A stretch of DNA of 64,000 nt from Pelomonas sp. V22. GTDB taxonomy: Bacteria; Pseudomonadota; Gammaproteobacteria; Burkholderiales; Burkholderiaceae_C. The stretch lies in assembly GCF_030014915.1 (NCBI RefSeq), contig NZ_JAGIXS010000001.1:496001-560000 (forward strand), in the 5' to 3' direction. Position numbers and translations under genes: made by a program. Below are positions 8,630 through 17,705 of the stretch, one piece after another. Positions within the stretch are counted from its first letter, which is position 1. Each line of letters starts with the position of its first letter. The notes below the pieces were generated by a model. It had not been told where the DNA came from, made no database searches, and saw nothing but the letters and a program-made list of their open reading frames with translations.

Positions 8630-9607
8630 ATGACCAAGCCCTTCCTGACCCTGTGCGCTGCCGCCGTGCTGGCGCTCTGCACCTTCTCCACCCTCACCGC
8701 TCACGCGGCCAAGCCCGCCAAGAAACCCGCTACCAAGACGGCCGCCAAGGCACCTGCCAAGGCCGCCGCCCCCGCCGCCAAGCAACCCAGCAGCGCCGAA
8801 GTGCTGGCGGCCGCGTCAGCCAGCGACTGGCGCGACGTCGCGCTCGACAAGTCCCTGCTGATGGAGCTGGCCTCGGGCCCGGTGGTGATCGAGCTGGCCG
8901 ATGAATTTGCGCCCAAGCATGCGCAGAACATCGCCGCCCTGGTGCGTGCCGGCTACTTCGACCAACTAGCCATCATCCGCGTGCAGGACAACTACGTCAC
9001 CCAATGGGGCGACGCCGAGGAGGAGCCCGGCAAGGCCCGGGCCAAGCCCGAGAGCCTGGTCAAGGCGCCGGTGGAATTCGACCGCGCGCTCAAGGGCCTC
9101 AACTTCACCAAGCTGCCCGATGCCGACGAATGGGCGCCGCAGGCCGGCTTCGTCAATGGCTGGCCGGTGGCCGCCAACCCCAAGACCGGCCGCGCCTGGC
9201 TGACGCACTGCTACGGCATGGTCGGCGCAGCGCGCGGCAACGAGCCCGACTCCAGCGACGGCAGCGGCCTCTACACCGTGATCGGCCATGCGCCGCGCGC
9301 GCTGGACCTCAACATCACCACCGTGGGCCGCGTGGTGCTGGGCATGGAGCGCCTCTCCGCCCTGCCGCGCGGCACCGGCACGCTCGGCTTCTACGAGAAG
9401 CCCGAGGAGCGCACGGCCATCCAACGCGTACGCATGCTGGCCGATGTGCCCGAGGCCGAGCGGCCCAAGCTGCAGATCCTGCGCACCGACACCGAAACCT
9501 TCCGTCGCTGGCTGGATTCACGCCGCCACCGCAGCGGCTGGTTCGTCCACAGCCCCGAGCGCGTGGACTTGTGCAGCGCCCTGCCGCCGTCGCGACGACT
9601 GCCCTGA
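8630..9607 (+). CDS. Periplasmic cyclophilin-type peptidyl-prolyl isomerase
   Basis: A 325-residue exported protein. A signal peptide ending AHA at about residue 26 is followed by a Lys/Ala/Pro-rich linker to about residue 52, then a divergent cyclophilin domain. Cyclophilin landmarks are [33 protein letters not shown] (the Arg and the Q-x-GD of the active site are kept), GMVGAAR and [11 protein letters not shown]. It would catalyse proline isomerisation during folding of exported proteins. About 60 extra residues sit between the Q-GD strand and GMVGAAR, more than in the usual 165-residue fold. It appears to be transcribed alone. A basic tail follows the domain. Confidence 0.8.
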   Translation: MTKPFLTLCAAAVLALCTFSTLTAHAAKPAKKPATKTAAKAPAKAAAPAAKQPSSAEVLAAASASDWRDVALDKSLLMELASGPVVIELADEFAPKHAQNIAALVRAGYFDQLAIIRVQDNYVTQWGDAEEEPGKARAKPESLVKAPVEFDRALKGLNFTKLPDADEWAPQAGFVNGWPVAANPKTGRAWLTHCYGMVGAARGNEPDSSDGSGLYTVIGHAPRALDLNITTVGRVVLGMERLSALPRGTGTLGFYEKPEERTAIQRVRMLADVPEAERPKLQILRTDTETFRRWLDSRRHRSGWFVHSPERVDLCSALPPSRRLP

Positions 9608-9671
9608 CCCACCCGCACCACCGGCCTCCGATCTGAGCAGTCCCCCCACCAAGCCGTACGGATCAAAGCCC

Positions 9672-11624
9672 ATGCTGGAACGCCATCTGCAAGCGCTGGA
9701 AGCCCAACTGCCCGAGCTCTGCCGAGCGCTGGTCGATACCACCGAGAAACGCTTGCGCGAGGGCTCGCCACGAGACAGCGATGACACGACAAGGGCGGCG
9801 CTGAACGCCTGGCGCAGCCAGCAGCAGGCACTGGAGCCGCTGCTGCTGGCGGGCTTTCGGGGAGCACTTCGGCCCGTGGCCGCGCCGGTGCTGAAGGAAC
9901 GGCCGGTGGTGCTCGACATCGACCAGCTGACCCTGGTCGACGAAGACCAGGCCGACCAGGCCATCGAGATCTCCCGCGTCATCCAGCAGATCGAGTCGCG
10001 CGCCGAATGGGAGCTGCGCGAACTCAGCCAGCTGGCCGCCAAGCTGGAGGGCGAAGGCAGCCTGCAGCCGGCGGCCTTTGCCCGCGCGCTCAGCGAGGCC
10101 ACGGCCGGCCTCGGCACAGACAGGGCAAGCCGCGCGCTGTGCGTCTCGGCGGCAGCGGCCGAACTGGCCGAGGCGCTGCGCGACCTGGCCCACCAGGCCA
10201 GCCAGCGCCTGCGCGCCTGGGGCCTGGAGCCGGCCGGCTTTGCCGCCATCCTGCCCGAGGAGCGCGTGGTCGAGGACATCGACGTCAGCCGCAGCGGCGC
10301 CCTGCTCGATCTGCGCGAGCGCATGCACGCCAACGATCCGGCCCATACCCCGGCCAGCGACCACGACCAGACGGCCGAGCTCTTGAGCCAGCTGTTCATG
10401 CAGATCATGGCCGACCCCGACCTGGAGCCGCAGGTCAAGGAAACCATCTGCCGTCTGCAGGCCAGCGTGCTGCGGCTGGCGGTGGACGAGCCTGGCCTGC
10501 TCGGCTCGGACCAGCATCCGACCTGGGCCTTGATCAACCAGATCGCAGACCATGCCGGCGACCATCCGCTGTCCAGCGACCCGCGCGGTGGGCAATTCCT
10601 CGCCTTCGTCGAGCAACTGGTGGACCGCCTGAACCGGCCTGGCGCCGGGGCCGTGGCCGACTTCAGCCAAGCGCTCACCGAGGTGCGCGGCTTCATCCAG
10701 CAAGAGCAGGAAGACGAGCTGCAGGCCTCGGTCTTCGCGCGCCTCGCACTGTCCAAGCAGGAGCGCCATGACGAGCTGCTGCCGCTGCTGCGCCAACAGG
10801 TGCTGGAGCAGGCCCAGGCCTCGCACCACTTGAGCCCGCTTTTGTTCGAATTCCTGCTCGGCCCCTGGAGCGAGGCGCTGACGCGCGCCGTGCTCGAACA
10901 GGGCGAAGCGTGCGAGCTCACCCAGGATCTGCTGGACTGCGTCGAGGCGCTGCTGGCTTCGCTGGAGCCCACCCACAATGACACCGAGCGCAATGCCTTG
11001 CGCCAGCGCCTGCCGGCCCTGATCAAGCAGCTTCAGCGCGGCATGGACCTGATCGAGCTGCCGCCGGCTGACCGTGCGCCGGTGCTGGACGAGCTGATGC
11101 AAGTCCACCGCGAGCGCACCCGCCTGGCCGCGCCGGTACAGCCCCCGGTTGCGGTGGCCGCCATGGCGCCTGCACCGGTGGCGCCCCTGGCTGCGGCCAT
11201 GCCCGGCCTCAAGCCGGTGGACCAGCTCAGCGAAGATCAGCTGATGGACGAGCTGCTGCCGCCCGAGACCGATGCCGACCAATGGGGCAGCCAGGAAACC
11301 AGCATCGCCGCCCTGCCCACGGTCCACATGGGACTCGACGACGAGACCGGTCCCTTGGTAGCCGCCGCACGCTGGACCGAGCAGTTGCAGCCGGGCACGC
11401 GGTGCAAGCTCTTCCTGCAGGGCCAGTGGACCAGCGCCCAGTTGCTCTGGCGCAGCGACAACGGCGGCTTCTACATGTTCACCAGCCAGTTGGCCGGCGG
11501 CCAGCATTCGATGACACGCCGGGCACTGGAGCGGCTGCGCGCCGAAGGCCTGGCCACCGACCTGGCTGGTAGCAGCCTGATGCAACGTGCCGTCACCGGC
11601 ATGCTGCACAGGATGGTGCGCTGA
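9672..11624 (+). CDS. DUF1631 family protein
   Basis: A 650-residue acidic, Leu/Gln/Glu-rich, mainly helical protein with no signal peptide or membrane segment. The general pattern and the C-terminal beta-rich end (LQPGTRCKLFLQGQWTSAQLLW, then SQLAGGQHSMTRRALERLRAEG) match the DUF1631 family, common in beta- and gammaproteobacteria and of unknown function. The end resembles a small PilZ-like barrel, which is an inference only. An Ala/Pro-rich linker separates the helical body from this end. The ATG giving MLERHLQALEAQLPELCRAL is chosen because the open frame upstream overlaps the cyclophilin gene. Confidence 0.75.
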   Translation: MLERHLQALEAQLPELCRALVDTTEKRLREGSPRDSDDTTRAALNAWRSQQQALEPLLLAGFRGALRPVAAPVLKERPVVLDIDQLTLVDEDQADQAIEISRVIQQIESRAEWELRELSQLAAKLEGEGSLQPAAFARALSEATAGLGTDRASRALCVSAAAAELAEALRDLAHQASQRLRAWGLEPAGFAAILPEERVVEDIDVSRSGALLDLRERMHANDPAHTPASDHDQTAELLSQLFMQIMADPDLEPQVKETICRLQASVLRLAVDEPGLLGSDQHPTWALINQIADHAGDHPLSSDPRGGQFLAFVEQLVDRLNRPGAGAVADFSQALTEVRGFIQQEQEDELQASVFARLALSKQERHDELLPLLRQQVLEQAQASHHLSPLLFEFLLGPWSEALTRAVLEQGEACELTQDLLDCVEALLASLEPTHNDTERNALRQRLPALIKQLQRGMDLIELPPADRAPVLDELMQVHRERTRLAAPVQPPVAVAAMAPAPVAPLAAAMPGLKPVDQLSEDQLMDELLPPETDADQWGSQETSIAALPTVHMGLDDETGPLVAAARWTEQLQPGTRCKLFLQGQWTSAQLLWRSDNGGFYMFTSQLAGGQHSMTRRALERLRAEGLATDLAGSSLMQRAVTGMLHRMVR

Positions 11625-11653
11625 CACCTCGACCGGCAGTCCCGCCAGGACCA

Positions 11654-11682
11654 ATGGCAGGGAGGCCTGCGCTGGCTATAGT
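11654..11682 (+). promoter_or_regulatory. Candidate sigma-70 promoter of the beta-propeller gene
   Basis: ATGGCA as -35 (4 of 6 consensus bases) and TATAGT as -10 (5 of 6) are separated by 17 bp. Transcription would start about 25 bp before the ATG of the downstream gene. Confidence 0.45.
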
Positions 11683-11715
11683 GCGGCGCACCCGAACAGA
11701 GCCTGGAGGCCGCGA

Positions 11716-12678
11716 ATGCGAGGATGGACGCTTGTCATGGGGCTGAGTGCCTTGATGGCATGGGCCGAGCCGGTACTCGGCCAGGAGCTGCGGCCACAGC
11801 TTTTTGCGCCCGGCATCATCTCCACCGGGGACGACGAATGGGGTTTCGCCATGAGCCCGGACGGCCGCAGCGTCTGGTTCAACAAGGCCGACCGGGGCTA
11901 CCGCTACCAGGCCATTCTTGAGTCCCGACGGGGCAGCGACGGGCGTTGGAGCGAACCCGAGGTGGCCTCCTTCTCCGGCCGCTGGCGCGACATCGATCCG
12001 GCGCTGAGCCCCGATGGCAAACGCCTGGTCTTCGCTTCGCGGCGTCCCCTGCGTGAAGGCGAGCCAGCCCGCGAGGATTTCGATCTCTGGGCGGTGGACC
12101 GCCTCCCCGACGGCAGCTGGAGCGCGCCGTGGCACCTGGGCCCGCGCGTCAACAGCAGCGGTTCGGAGACCAACAGTTCCATCGCCGCTGATGGCAGCCT
12201 GTATTTCGCCGCCAACGGCCGCCCCGGCACCTCACCCCAATTGCGCACGCTGTACCGGTCGCGTCTCGGGGCTGACGGCTACGCAGAGCCCGAGCCCCTG
12301 CCGGCTCCGATCAACAGCGGCCATGACGAGTCCAACCACTGGATCGCGCCGGACCAGAGCCACCTGATCTTCCTGTCCAGCCGGCCGGGCGGTCACGGGC
12401 AGGCGGACCTCTACATCAGCTTCCGGAATGGCGAACGCTGGAGCAGCCCGCGCAATCTGGGGCCCAGCATCAACCGCGCGGGCAGCAGCGGCGCATTCAC
12501 GCCCTTCGTGAGCGCCGACGGCGGCACGCTCTATTTCGCCGACCGCATTTCCAGCCAGTTCGACAGCCCGCCACTGCGGCCCTTGAGGCATGAAGAGATT
12601 CAGCGTCGCCTGCGCGCCCCTGGCAACGGCAATGGCGACATCTACGTCGTGCCCTGGTCCGCGGCAGCCTATCGCTGA
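11716..12678 (+). CDS. Secreted TolB-like (PD40) beta-propeller protein
   Basis: A 320-residue exported protein with a signal peptide ending at about VLGQ (residue 23). The rest is built from WD40-like PD40 propeller blades: MSPDGRSVWFNKADRG, LSPDGKRLVFASRRPL, IAADGSLYFAANGRPG, APDQSHLIFLSSRPGG and VSADGGTLYFADR. Such propellers in the periplasm usually bind peptides or other proteins; no catalytic residues are evident. It ends 34 bp before trhO on the same strand, but each gene has its own -10-like element. The specific partner is unknown. Confidence 0.8.
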   Translation: MRGWTLVMGLSALMAWAEPVLGQELRPQLFAPGIISTGDDEWGFAMSPDGRSVWFNKADRGYRYQAILESRRGSDGRWSEPEVASFSGRWRDIDPALSPDGKRLVFASRRPLREGEPAREDFDLWAVDRLPDGSWSAPWHLGPRVNSSGSETNSSIAADGSLYFAANGRPGTSPQLRTLYRSRLGADGYAEPEPLPAPINSGHDESNHWIAPDQSHLIFLSSRPGGHGQADLYISFRNGERWSSPRNLGPSINRAGSSGAFTPFVSADGGTLYFADRISSQFDSPPLRPLRHEEIQRRLRAPGNGNGDIYVVPWSAAAYR

Positions 12679-12699
12679 GGGCGGCGGCCCGAGGATCCG

Positions 12700-12705
12700 T
12701 AAAAT
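12700..12705 (+). promoter_or_regulatory. -10-like element close to the trhO start
   Basis: TAAAAT (5 of 6 to TATAAT) ends 7 bp before the trhO ATG, so a transcript from it would be leaderless or nearly so. No good -35 is seen. Confidence 0.35.
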
Positions 12706-12712
12706 TCGGCCC

Positions 12713-13495
12713 ATGCAAGAAGCTCAGGTCCTCAACATCTCCTCCTACAAGTTCGTCGCCCTGCCCGACTGCGCGGCGCTGCGCGAACTGCTCTACCAGC
12801 GCGCACTCGCCCTCGGCCTCAAGGGCACGGTGCTGCTGGCTGAAGAAGGCATCAACCTGTTCCTCGCGGGCACAGCCGAGGCGGTACGCGGCTGGGTGGC
12901 GCAGTTGAAGCAGGACCCGCGCTTTGCCGACCTCGATCCCAAGGAGAGCTGGAGCGAGGCCGTGCCGTTCAAGAAGCTGCTGGTCAAGGTCAAGGGCGAG
13001 ATCATCCGCATGAACATGCCCACGGTGCGGCCCGACCAGGCCGAGCGCCCGCCAGCCGTGACGCCGGAGACGCTGTCGCGCTGGCTCGACCAGGGCGTGG
13101 ACGACAGTGGCCGGCCGGTCGTGATGCTGGACACGCGCAATGACTTCGAGGTGGACTACGGCACGTTCGACAAGGCCATCGACTGGCGCATCAAGAAGTT
13201 CACCGAGTTCCCTGGCGCCCTGGCCGAGCACCGGGAGGAGCTGCGCGGCAAGACCGTGGTCAGCTTCTGCACCGGCGGCATCCGCTGTGAGAAAGCGGCC
13301 ATCGTGCTGGAACAGCAAGGGCTCGATACGCCCATCTACCAGCTGGAAGGCGGCATCCTGCGCTACTTCGAACTGGCCGGCGGCAAGCATTACCACGGCA
13401 GCTGCTTCGTGTTCGACCAGCGCGAGGCCCTGGACGCCGGGCTGCGCACCCCTGAAGCGCTGGTGAGGCCGGACAGCGAAGCGCACCGCGCATGA
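12713..13495 (+). CDS. trhO: tRNA uridine 5-hydroxylation protein TrhO (rhodanese family)
   Basis: A 260-residue cytosolic protein of the YceA/TrhO family, which makes 5-hydroxyuridine at the wobble position of tRNA in an oxygen-dependent way. The N-terminal acylphosphatase-like domain includes LNISSYKFVALPD and VLLAEEGINLFLAG. The rhodanese domain has MLDTRNDFEVDYGTF and the active-site cysteine loop FCTGGIRCEKAA. It is shorter than E. coli YceA (about 350 residues) because a C-terminal cysteine-rich extension is missing, which is usual in betaproteobacteria. The gene overlaps the next one by the four bases ATGA, so the two are likely translationally coupled. Confidence 0.88.
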   Translation: MQEAQVLNISSYKFVALPDCAALRELLYQRALALGLKGTVLLAEEGINLFLAGTAEAVRGWVAQLKQDPRFADLDPKESWSEAVPFKKLLVKVKGEIIRMNMPTVRPDQAERPPAVTPETLSRWLDQGVDDSGRPVVMLDTRNDFEVDYGTFDKAIDWRIKKFTEFPGALAEHREELRGKTVVSFCTGGIRCEKAAIVLEQQGLDTPIYQLEGGILRYFELAGGKHYHGSCFVFDQREALDAGLRTPEALVRPDSEAHRA

Positions 13496-14466
13496 AGTCA
13501 GGCCTGCTGCTGCGCGCGCTGGGCCTGCTGCTCATGGGCCTGTCGATCTCGGCGGCGGCCTTTTATGCGCCCGAGCGCTCGCTGCAGAGCCTGATCGCCA
13601 ACTGGGCGCCCGCACCCTCGGACTTCATCGAGCTGCCGAACCCATCGTCCAGCCAGCTGATTCACCTGCGCGATCAAGGGCCGCGCGAAGACCCGCTGCC
13701 CATCGTGCTGATCCACGGCACCTCGGCCAGCCTGCACACCTGGGAAGGCTGGGTGTCAGGTCTTGCCAAGACGCGCCGCGTGATCACGTTCGATCTGCCG
13801 GGCTTCGGCCTCACCGGCCCGAGCGCGGATGGCGACTACAGCGACGAAGCCTATGTGCGCACCACGCTTGCCCTGCTCGACCACCTCAAGCTCAAGCAGG
13901 TGGTGTTGGGCGGCAACTCACTCGGCGGCCAGGTGGCCTGGGAGACGGCCCTGCTGCATCCACAGCGCGTGGCCGGCCTCGTGCTGGTGGATGCCGGCGG
14001 CCTGGCGGTCACGTCCGAATCGGTGCCGATAGGCTTTCGCATCGCGCGCCTGCCCGGCCTGCGCGTGGTGGCCCGCAACCTGCTGCCGCGCAGCCTGATC
14101 GAGAGCAGCGTGCGCAATGTCTACGGCGACCCCGCCAAAGTCACGCCGGCCCTGGTGGACCGCTACTTCGAGCTGACCCTGCGCGAAGGCAACCGCGAAG
14201 CGCTCGCCCGCCGCATGGACCAGCGCCGCCCCGGCTTCTATGCCGACCGGCTGCATGAGTTGAAGCAGCCCACCCTGATCCTCTGGGGTGGGCGCGATCA
14301 CCTGATTCCGCCCGGCAACGCCGACGTCTTCGCCCGGCACATCGCCGGCAGCCGCCTGGTGATGTTCGACGCCCTGGGCCATGTGCCCCAGGAGGAAGAT
14401 CCGGCCGCCACGCTCAAACCGGTACGGGAATTCCTGGACGGCATGACCACCGTTGCCGCGAATTAG
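13492..14466 (+). CDS. Alpha/beta hydrolase, membrane-anchored or exported
   Basis: A 324-residue alpha/beta hydrolase with an N-terminal hydrophobic segment (LLLRALGLLLMGLSISAAA) that acts as a signal anchor or signal peptide. The oxyanion motif is HGTSASLHTW, the nucleophile elbow GGNSLGGQ, the acid lies in LILWGGRDHLIPP and the histidine in DALGHVPQEEDP. All triad parts are present, so it should be active as an esterase or epoxide-hydrolase-like enzyme; the substrate is unknown. It overlaps trhO by ATGA. Transcription of macA probably starts anew after it. Confidence 0.85.
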   Translation: MKSGLLLRALGLLLMGLSISAAAFYAPERSLQSLIANWAPAPSDFIELPNPSSSQLIHLRDQGPREDPLPIVLIHGTSASLHTWEGWVSGLAKTRRVITFDLPGFGLTGPSADGDYSDEAYVRTTLALLDHLKLKQVVLGGNSLGGQVAWETALLHPQRVAGLVLVDAGGLAVTSESVPIGFRIARLPGLRVVARNLLPRSLIESSVRNVYGDPAKVTPALVDRYFELTLREGNREALARRMDQRRPGFYADRLHELKQPTLILWGGRDHLIPPGNADVFARHIAGSRLVMFDALGHVPQEEDPAATLKPVREFLDGMTTVAAN

Positions 14467-14526
14467 AGCGGTTATATTGCCCCGCCGCTGCCGGGCCATC
14501 CGGGCCTGCAGCCAAGGGAGAGCGGA

Positions 14527-15693
14527 TTGAACGACAACAAGAAAAACGGCAAGGCACGCGCCAGGCCGGGCCTGCTGCGCCGCTGGCGTGGGCGTCTCAT
14601 CATCGGCAGCCTGGTGCTGGCCGGCCTCGGCTACTGGGCCTGGAGCAAGCGCCCGGTCGAGCTGCCGCCACCGCCCACCGGCGCCGTGGCCCTGGGTGAC
14701 GTGAGCCAGATCGTGCAGGCGGCCGGCGTGCTGCAGGCGCAGAGCAAGGTCGACGTCGGCGCCCAGGTCAGCGGCCAGATCCGCAAGATCCATGTGCAGC
14801 TGGGTCAGAACATGAAGAAGGGCGAGCTGCTCGTCAGCCTCGACCCCGAACTGGCCCGCAGCGATGTGGCCCAGGCCGAGGCTACGCTCGATCAGCAGCG
14901 TGCCCAGCTCGAGAGCAACAAGGTCAGCCTCGCCATGGCCCGCCGCGAGGCCGAGCGCCAGCACCGCCTGCTGGCCGGCAATGCGTCGACGCCCATCGAG
15001 GTCGAGCAGGCCGACAACAGCCTGATCCGCATGGAAGCCGACCTGCGCGGCCAGACCGCCAACCTCGCCCGCCTGCAGGCCGACCTCGAAAAGAAGAAGC
15101 TCTCGCTCGGCTACGCCAGCATCACCGCGCCCATGGACGGCATGGTGGTGAACCTGCCGATCCAGGAAGGCCAGACGGTGATCGCGGTGCAGACCACGCC
15201 GGTGATGATGACGCTCGCCCAGCTGGACCAGATGACGGTGCGCACCCGCGTGCCCGAGGCCGACATCCAGTTGGTGAAACCCGGCCAGTTGGCCCGCTTC
15301 AGCACGCTGGCGGGCGATCTGCAGCGCTATGAAGGCAAGGTCCGCGTGGTGCAGCCCATCCCCGAGCGGGTCGGCAATGCGGTCTTCTACAACGTCTTGT
15401 TCGAGGTGGACAACAAGGCCCGCAAGCTGTTCTCCGACATGACGGTGCAGGTCGAGATCGTGACCGGCACGGCCAAGCAGGTGCCGCTGCTGCCCATCGC
15501 CGCGCTGGGCGAGCGCGATGCCGAGGGCCGCTACACGGTGCAGGTGGTCGATGCAGCGGGCAAGAACCCGCAGCCTCGCAAGATCAAGCTGGGCCTGCAG
15601 GACGGCAACAAGGCCGAGATCCGCGAGGGCGTCAAGGTCGGCGAGAAGCTGCTGCTGGCCCCCGTGGGCGGCCCCGGCGGCGCCCCGCCGTGA
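14527..15693 (+). CDS. macA: Efflux periplasmic adaptor subunit MacA
   Basis: A 388-residue membrane-fusion protein that bridges MacB to an outer-membrane channel. An N-terminal membrane anchor lies at about residues 18-35. The lipoyl half-motifs are VDVGAQVSGQIRKI and ITAPMDGMVVNLPI, an alpha-helical hairpin lies between them, and beta-barrel and membrane-proximal domains follow. The start is TTG, preceded by AAGGGAG about 6 bp away; no ATG is available near. A TATATT -10-like element lies at 14473-14478. The end overlaps macB by GTGA, so the three pump genes form one operon. Substrates in the family include macrolides, lipopeptides and haem precursors. Confidence 0.92.
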   Translation: MNDNKKNGKARARPGLLRRWRGRLIIGSLVLAGLGYWAWSKRPVELPPPPTGAVALGDVSQIVQAAGVLQAQSKVDVGAQVSGQIRKIHVQLGQNMKKGELLVSLDPELARSDVAQAEATLDQQRAQLESNKVSLAMARREAERQHRLLAGNASTPIEVEQADNSLIRMEADLRGQTANLARLQADLEKKKLSLGYASITAPMDGMVVNLPIQEGQTVIAVQTTPVMMTLAQLDQMTVRTRVPEADIQLVKPGQLARFSTLAGDLQRYEGKVRVVQPIPERVGNAVFYNVLFEVDNKARKLFSDMTVQVEIVTGTAKQVPLLPIAALGERDAEGRYTVQVVDAAGKNPQPRKIKLGLQDGNKAEIREGVKVGEKLLLAPVGGPGGAPP

Positions 15694-17705
15694 GCGCCCT
15701 GATCGAGCTGGACCAGGTCCAGCGCCACTACAGCATTGGCGACATCGACGTACCGGCCCTGGACGGGCTGTCGCTGCAGATCGAGGCCGGTGAGTTCGTC
15801 GCCATCGTCGGCGCCTCGGGCTCGGGCAAGAGCACCTTGATGAACCTGCTCGGCTGCCTGGACCAACCCACGGCCGGGTATTTCAGGCTGGACGGCGTGG
15901 ACGTGGGTGAGCTGGAGCCTGACGAGCTGGCGCGGCTCAGGCGCGAACATTTCGGCTTCGTGTTCCAGCGCTATCACCTGCTGCCGCATCTCGATGCCGT
16001 GGGCAATGTGAGCCTGCCGGCCGTTTATGCCGGCGCGCCGCAGGCCAGCCGGCGCGAGCGGGCCGAGGCCCTGCTGGAGCGCCTGGGCCTGGCCGACCGC
16101 AGCCACCACCGGCCGAACGAGCTTTCGGGCGGCCAGCAGCAGCGCGTCTCGATCGCCCGCTCGCTGATGAATGGCGGTCAGATCATCCTCGCGGACGAGC
16201 CCACCGGCGCGCTCGACTCGCACAGTGGCGCTGAGCTCTTGCGCCTGCTCTCCGAGCTGCATGGCCGGGGCCACACCATCATCCTCGTGACCCACGACCA
16301 CAAGGTCGCGGCCCATGCCCGGCGCGTGATCGAGATGAAGGACGGCAAGCTGCTCAGCGACAGCGGCACGCCGCCCGGCCATGTGCCCACCGGCCGCCCC
16401 GACACCGAAGGCCCGACGCTGCGCCAGAGCAGCTGGCTGCGCCAGCGCCTGGGTCAATGGGGGGAGGCCCTCAACACCGCCTGGCTCTCGCTCAAGGGCA
16501 ACCGGCTGCGCAGCGCGCTGAGCATGCTGGGCATCTGCATCGGCATCGCCTCGGTCGTCACCATCGTGGCGCTGTCGGCGGCGGCGCGCGAGAAGGTCGA
16601 GTCCAGCCTGCGCGGTTTCATGTCGGGCCGCATCCCGGTCTACCCGGGCAACGACAAGCTGCCGCCCGGCGTGCAGCCCCGCGCCTTCCTCCAATCCGAG
16701 CTGGACACGCTGGCCGTGCTGCCGGGGGTCAAGGGCGTGGCGGTCAAGCGCGAGTCGCAGGTCAGCCTGCGTTTCAAGTCCAAGGACGTGCGCGGCAATG
16801 CCATTGCCGCCGAGGCCGGCGACCTGGCGGACCGCCGGATGAAGCTGGTCGAGGGCCGCGAGCTCAATGCGCTGGACATCGAGACCATGGCGAGCGTGGT
16901 GCTGATCGACGTCGCCACGCGCAAGAACCTGTTCAAGCCCGGCCAGACGGTGATCGGTGCCACGCTGATGGTGGAAAGCATGGCCAGCATGGCGGCCGGC
17001 CGCGGCATGAGCGACCCCAACAAGCCGCTCGGCGTGGCGCCGCTGCCGATGACCGTGGTGGGCGTCGTGGACAAGACCAATGGCAGCGAGTTCGGCAGCT
17101 GGGGCAACAAGCTCCTGATGCCGCGCAGCACCTACACCCGCAAGCTGGACAGCAGCACCGACATCCCTTCGTTCGACGTGCTGCTCGACAACAAGCTGCC
17201 GCCGGCCGAGGTCAGCGCCCAGGTCAAGCACCGGCTGCGCGCCCTGCATGGCCAGGAGGACTTCGGCATCCAGAACCTGGACGCCGAGTTCCGCGAGTTC
17301 CAGTCGGTCACCGGTGCGATCTCCCTCGTGTTCGCCGGCATAGGCGCCATCGCCCTCCTGGTGGGCGGCGTGGGCGTGATGAACATCATGCTGGTCTCGG
17401 TGTCCGAGCGAACCCGCGAGATCGGCATCCGCATGGCCGTGGGCGCACGCCAGGGCGATGTGCGGCTGCAGTTCCTGATCGAGGCCGTGCTGCTGTGCTG
17501 CCTCGGTGGCTTCGCCGGCCTCGTGCTCAGCTGGCTCGGCGCCCAGGCCATCAATGCGGCGCAGAAGCAGCTGGTCGTCACCATCTCCTGGCAGGCCTTG
17601 GGCCTCGCCTTCGGCATCTCCAGCCTCGTCGGCCTGGTGTTCGGCACGCTGCCGGCCCGCCGTGCCGCCGCCCTCAGCCCTGTCGACGCGCTGGCCCGCG
17701 AATGA
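15690..17705 (+). CDS. macB: ABC exporter MacB
   Basis: A 671-residue ABC transporter with the MacB layout: N-terminal ATPase, then one membrane helix, a large periplasmic domain and three C-terminal helices. Walker A is GASGSGKST, signature LSGGQQQR, Walker B IILADEPTGALD and switch histidine VTHDHK. The first membrane helix follows SALSMLGICIGIASVVTIVAL, and the C-terminal helices include IALLVGGVGVMNIMLVSV with the family signature SERTREIGIRMAVGAR. It starts with GTG inside the macA stop and overlaps the channel gene by ATGA. MacB acts as a mechanotransducer, driving substrates from the periplasm through the channel. Confidence 0.94.
   Translation: MSALIELDQVQRHYSIGDIDVPALDGLSLQIEAGEFVAIVGASGSGKSTLMNLLGCLDQPTAGYFRLDGVDVGELEPDELARLRREHFGFVFQRYHLLPHLDAVGNVSLPAVYAGAPQASRRERAEALLERLGLADRSHHRPNELSGGQQQRVSIARSLMNGGQIILADEPTGALDSHSGAELLRLLSELHGRGHTIILVTHDHKVAAHARRVIEMKDGKLLSDSGTPPGHVPTGRPDTEGPTLRQSSWLRQRLGQWGEALNTAWLSLKGNRLRSALSMLGICIGIASVVTIVALSAAAREKVESSLRGFMSGRIPVYPGNDKLPPGVQPRAFLQSELDTLAVLPGVKGVAVKRESQVSLRFKSKDVRGNAIAAEAGDLADRRMKLVEGRELNALDIETMASVVLIDVATRKNLFKPGQTVIGATLMVESMASMAAGRGMSDPNKPLGVAPLPMTVVGVVDKTNGSEFGSWGNKLLMPRSTYTRKLDSSTDIPSFDVLLDNKLPPAEVSAQVKHRLRALHGQEDFGIQNLDAEFREFQSVTGAISLVFAGIGAIALLVGGVGVMNIMLVSVSERTREIGIRMAVGARQGDVRLQFLIEAVLLCCLGGFAGLVLSWLGAQAINAAQKQLVVTISWQALGLAFGISSLVGLVFGTLPARRAAALSPVDALARE

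Noticed and set aside
14453-14478. Complete sigma-70 promoter for macA
   Set aside because: TATATT is a fair -10, but the nearest TTGCCG is only 14 bp away, too short for a normal promoter.
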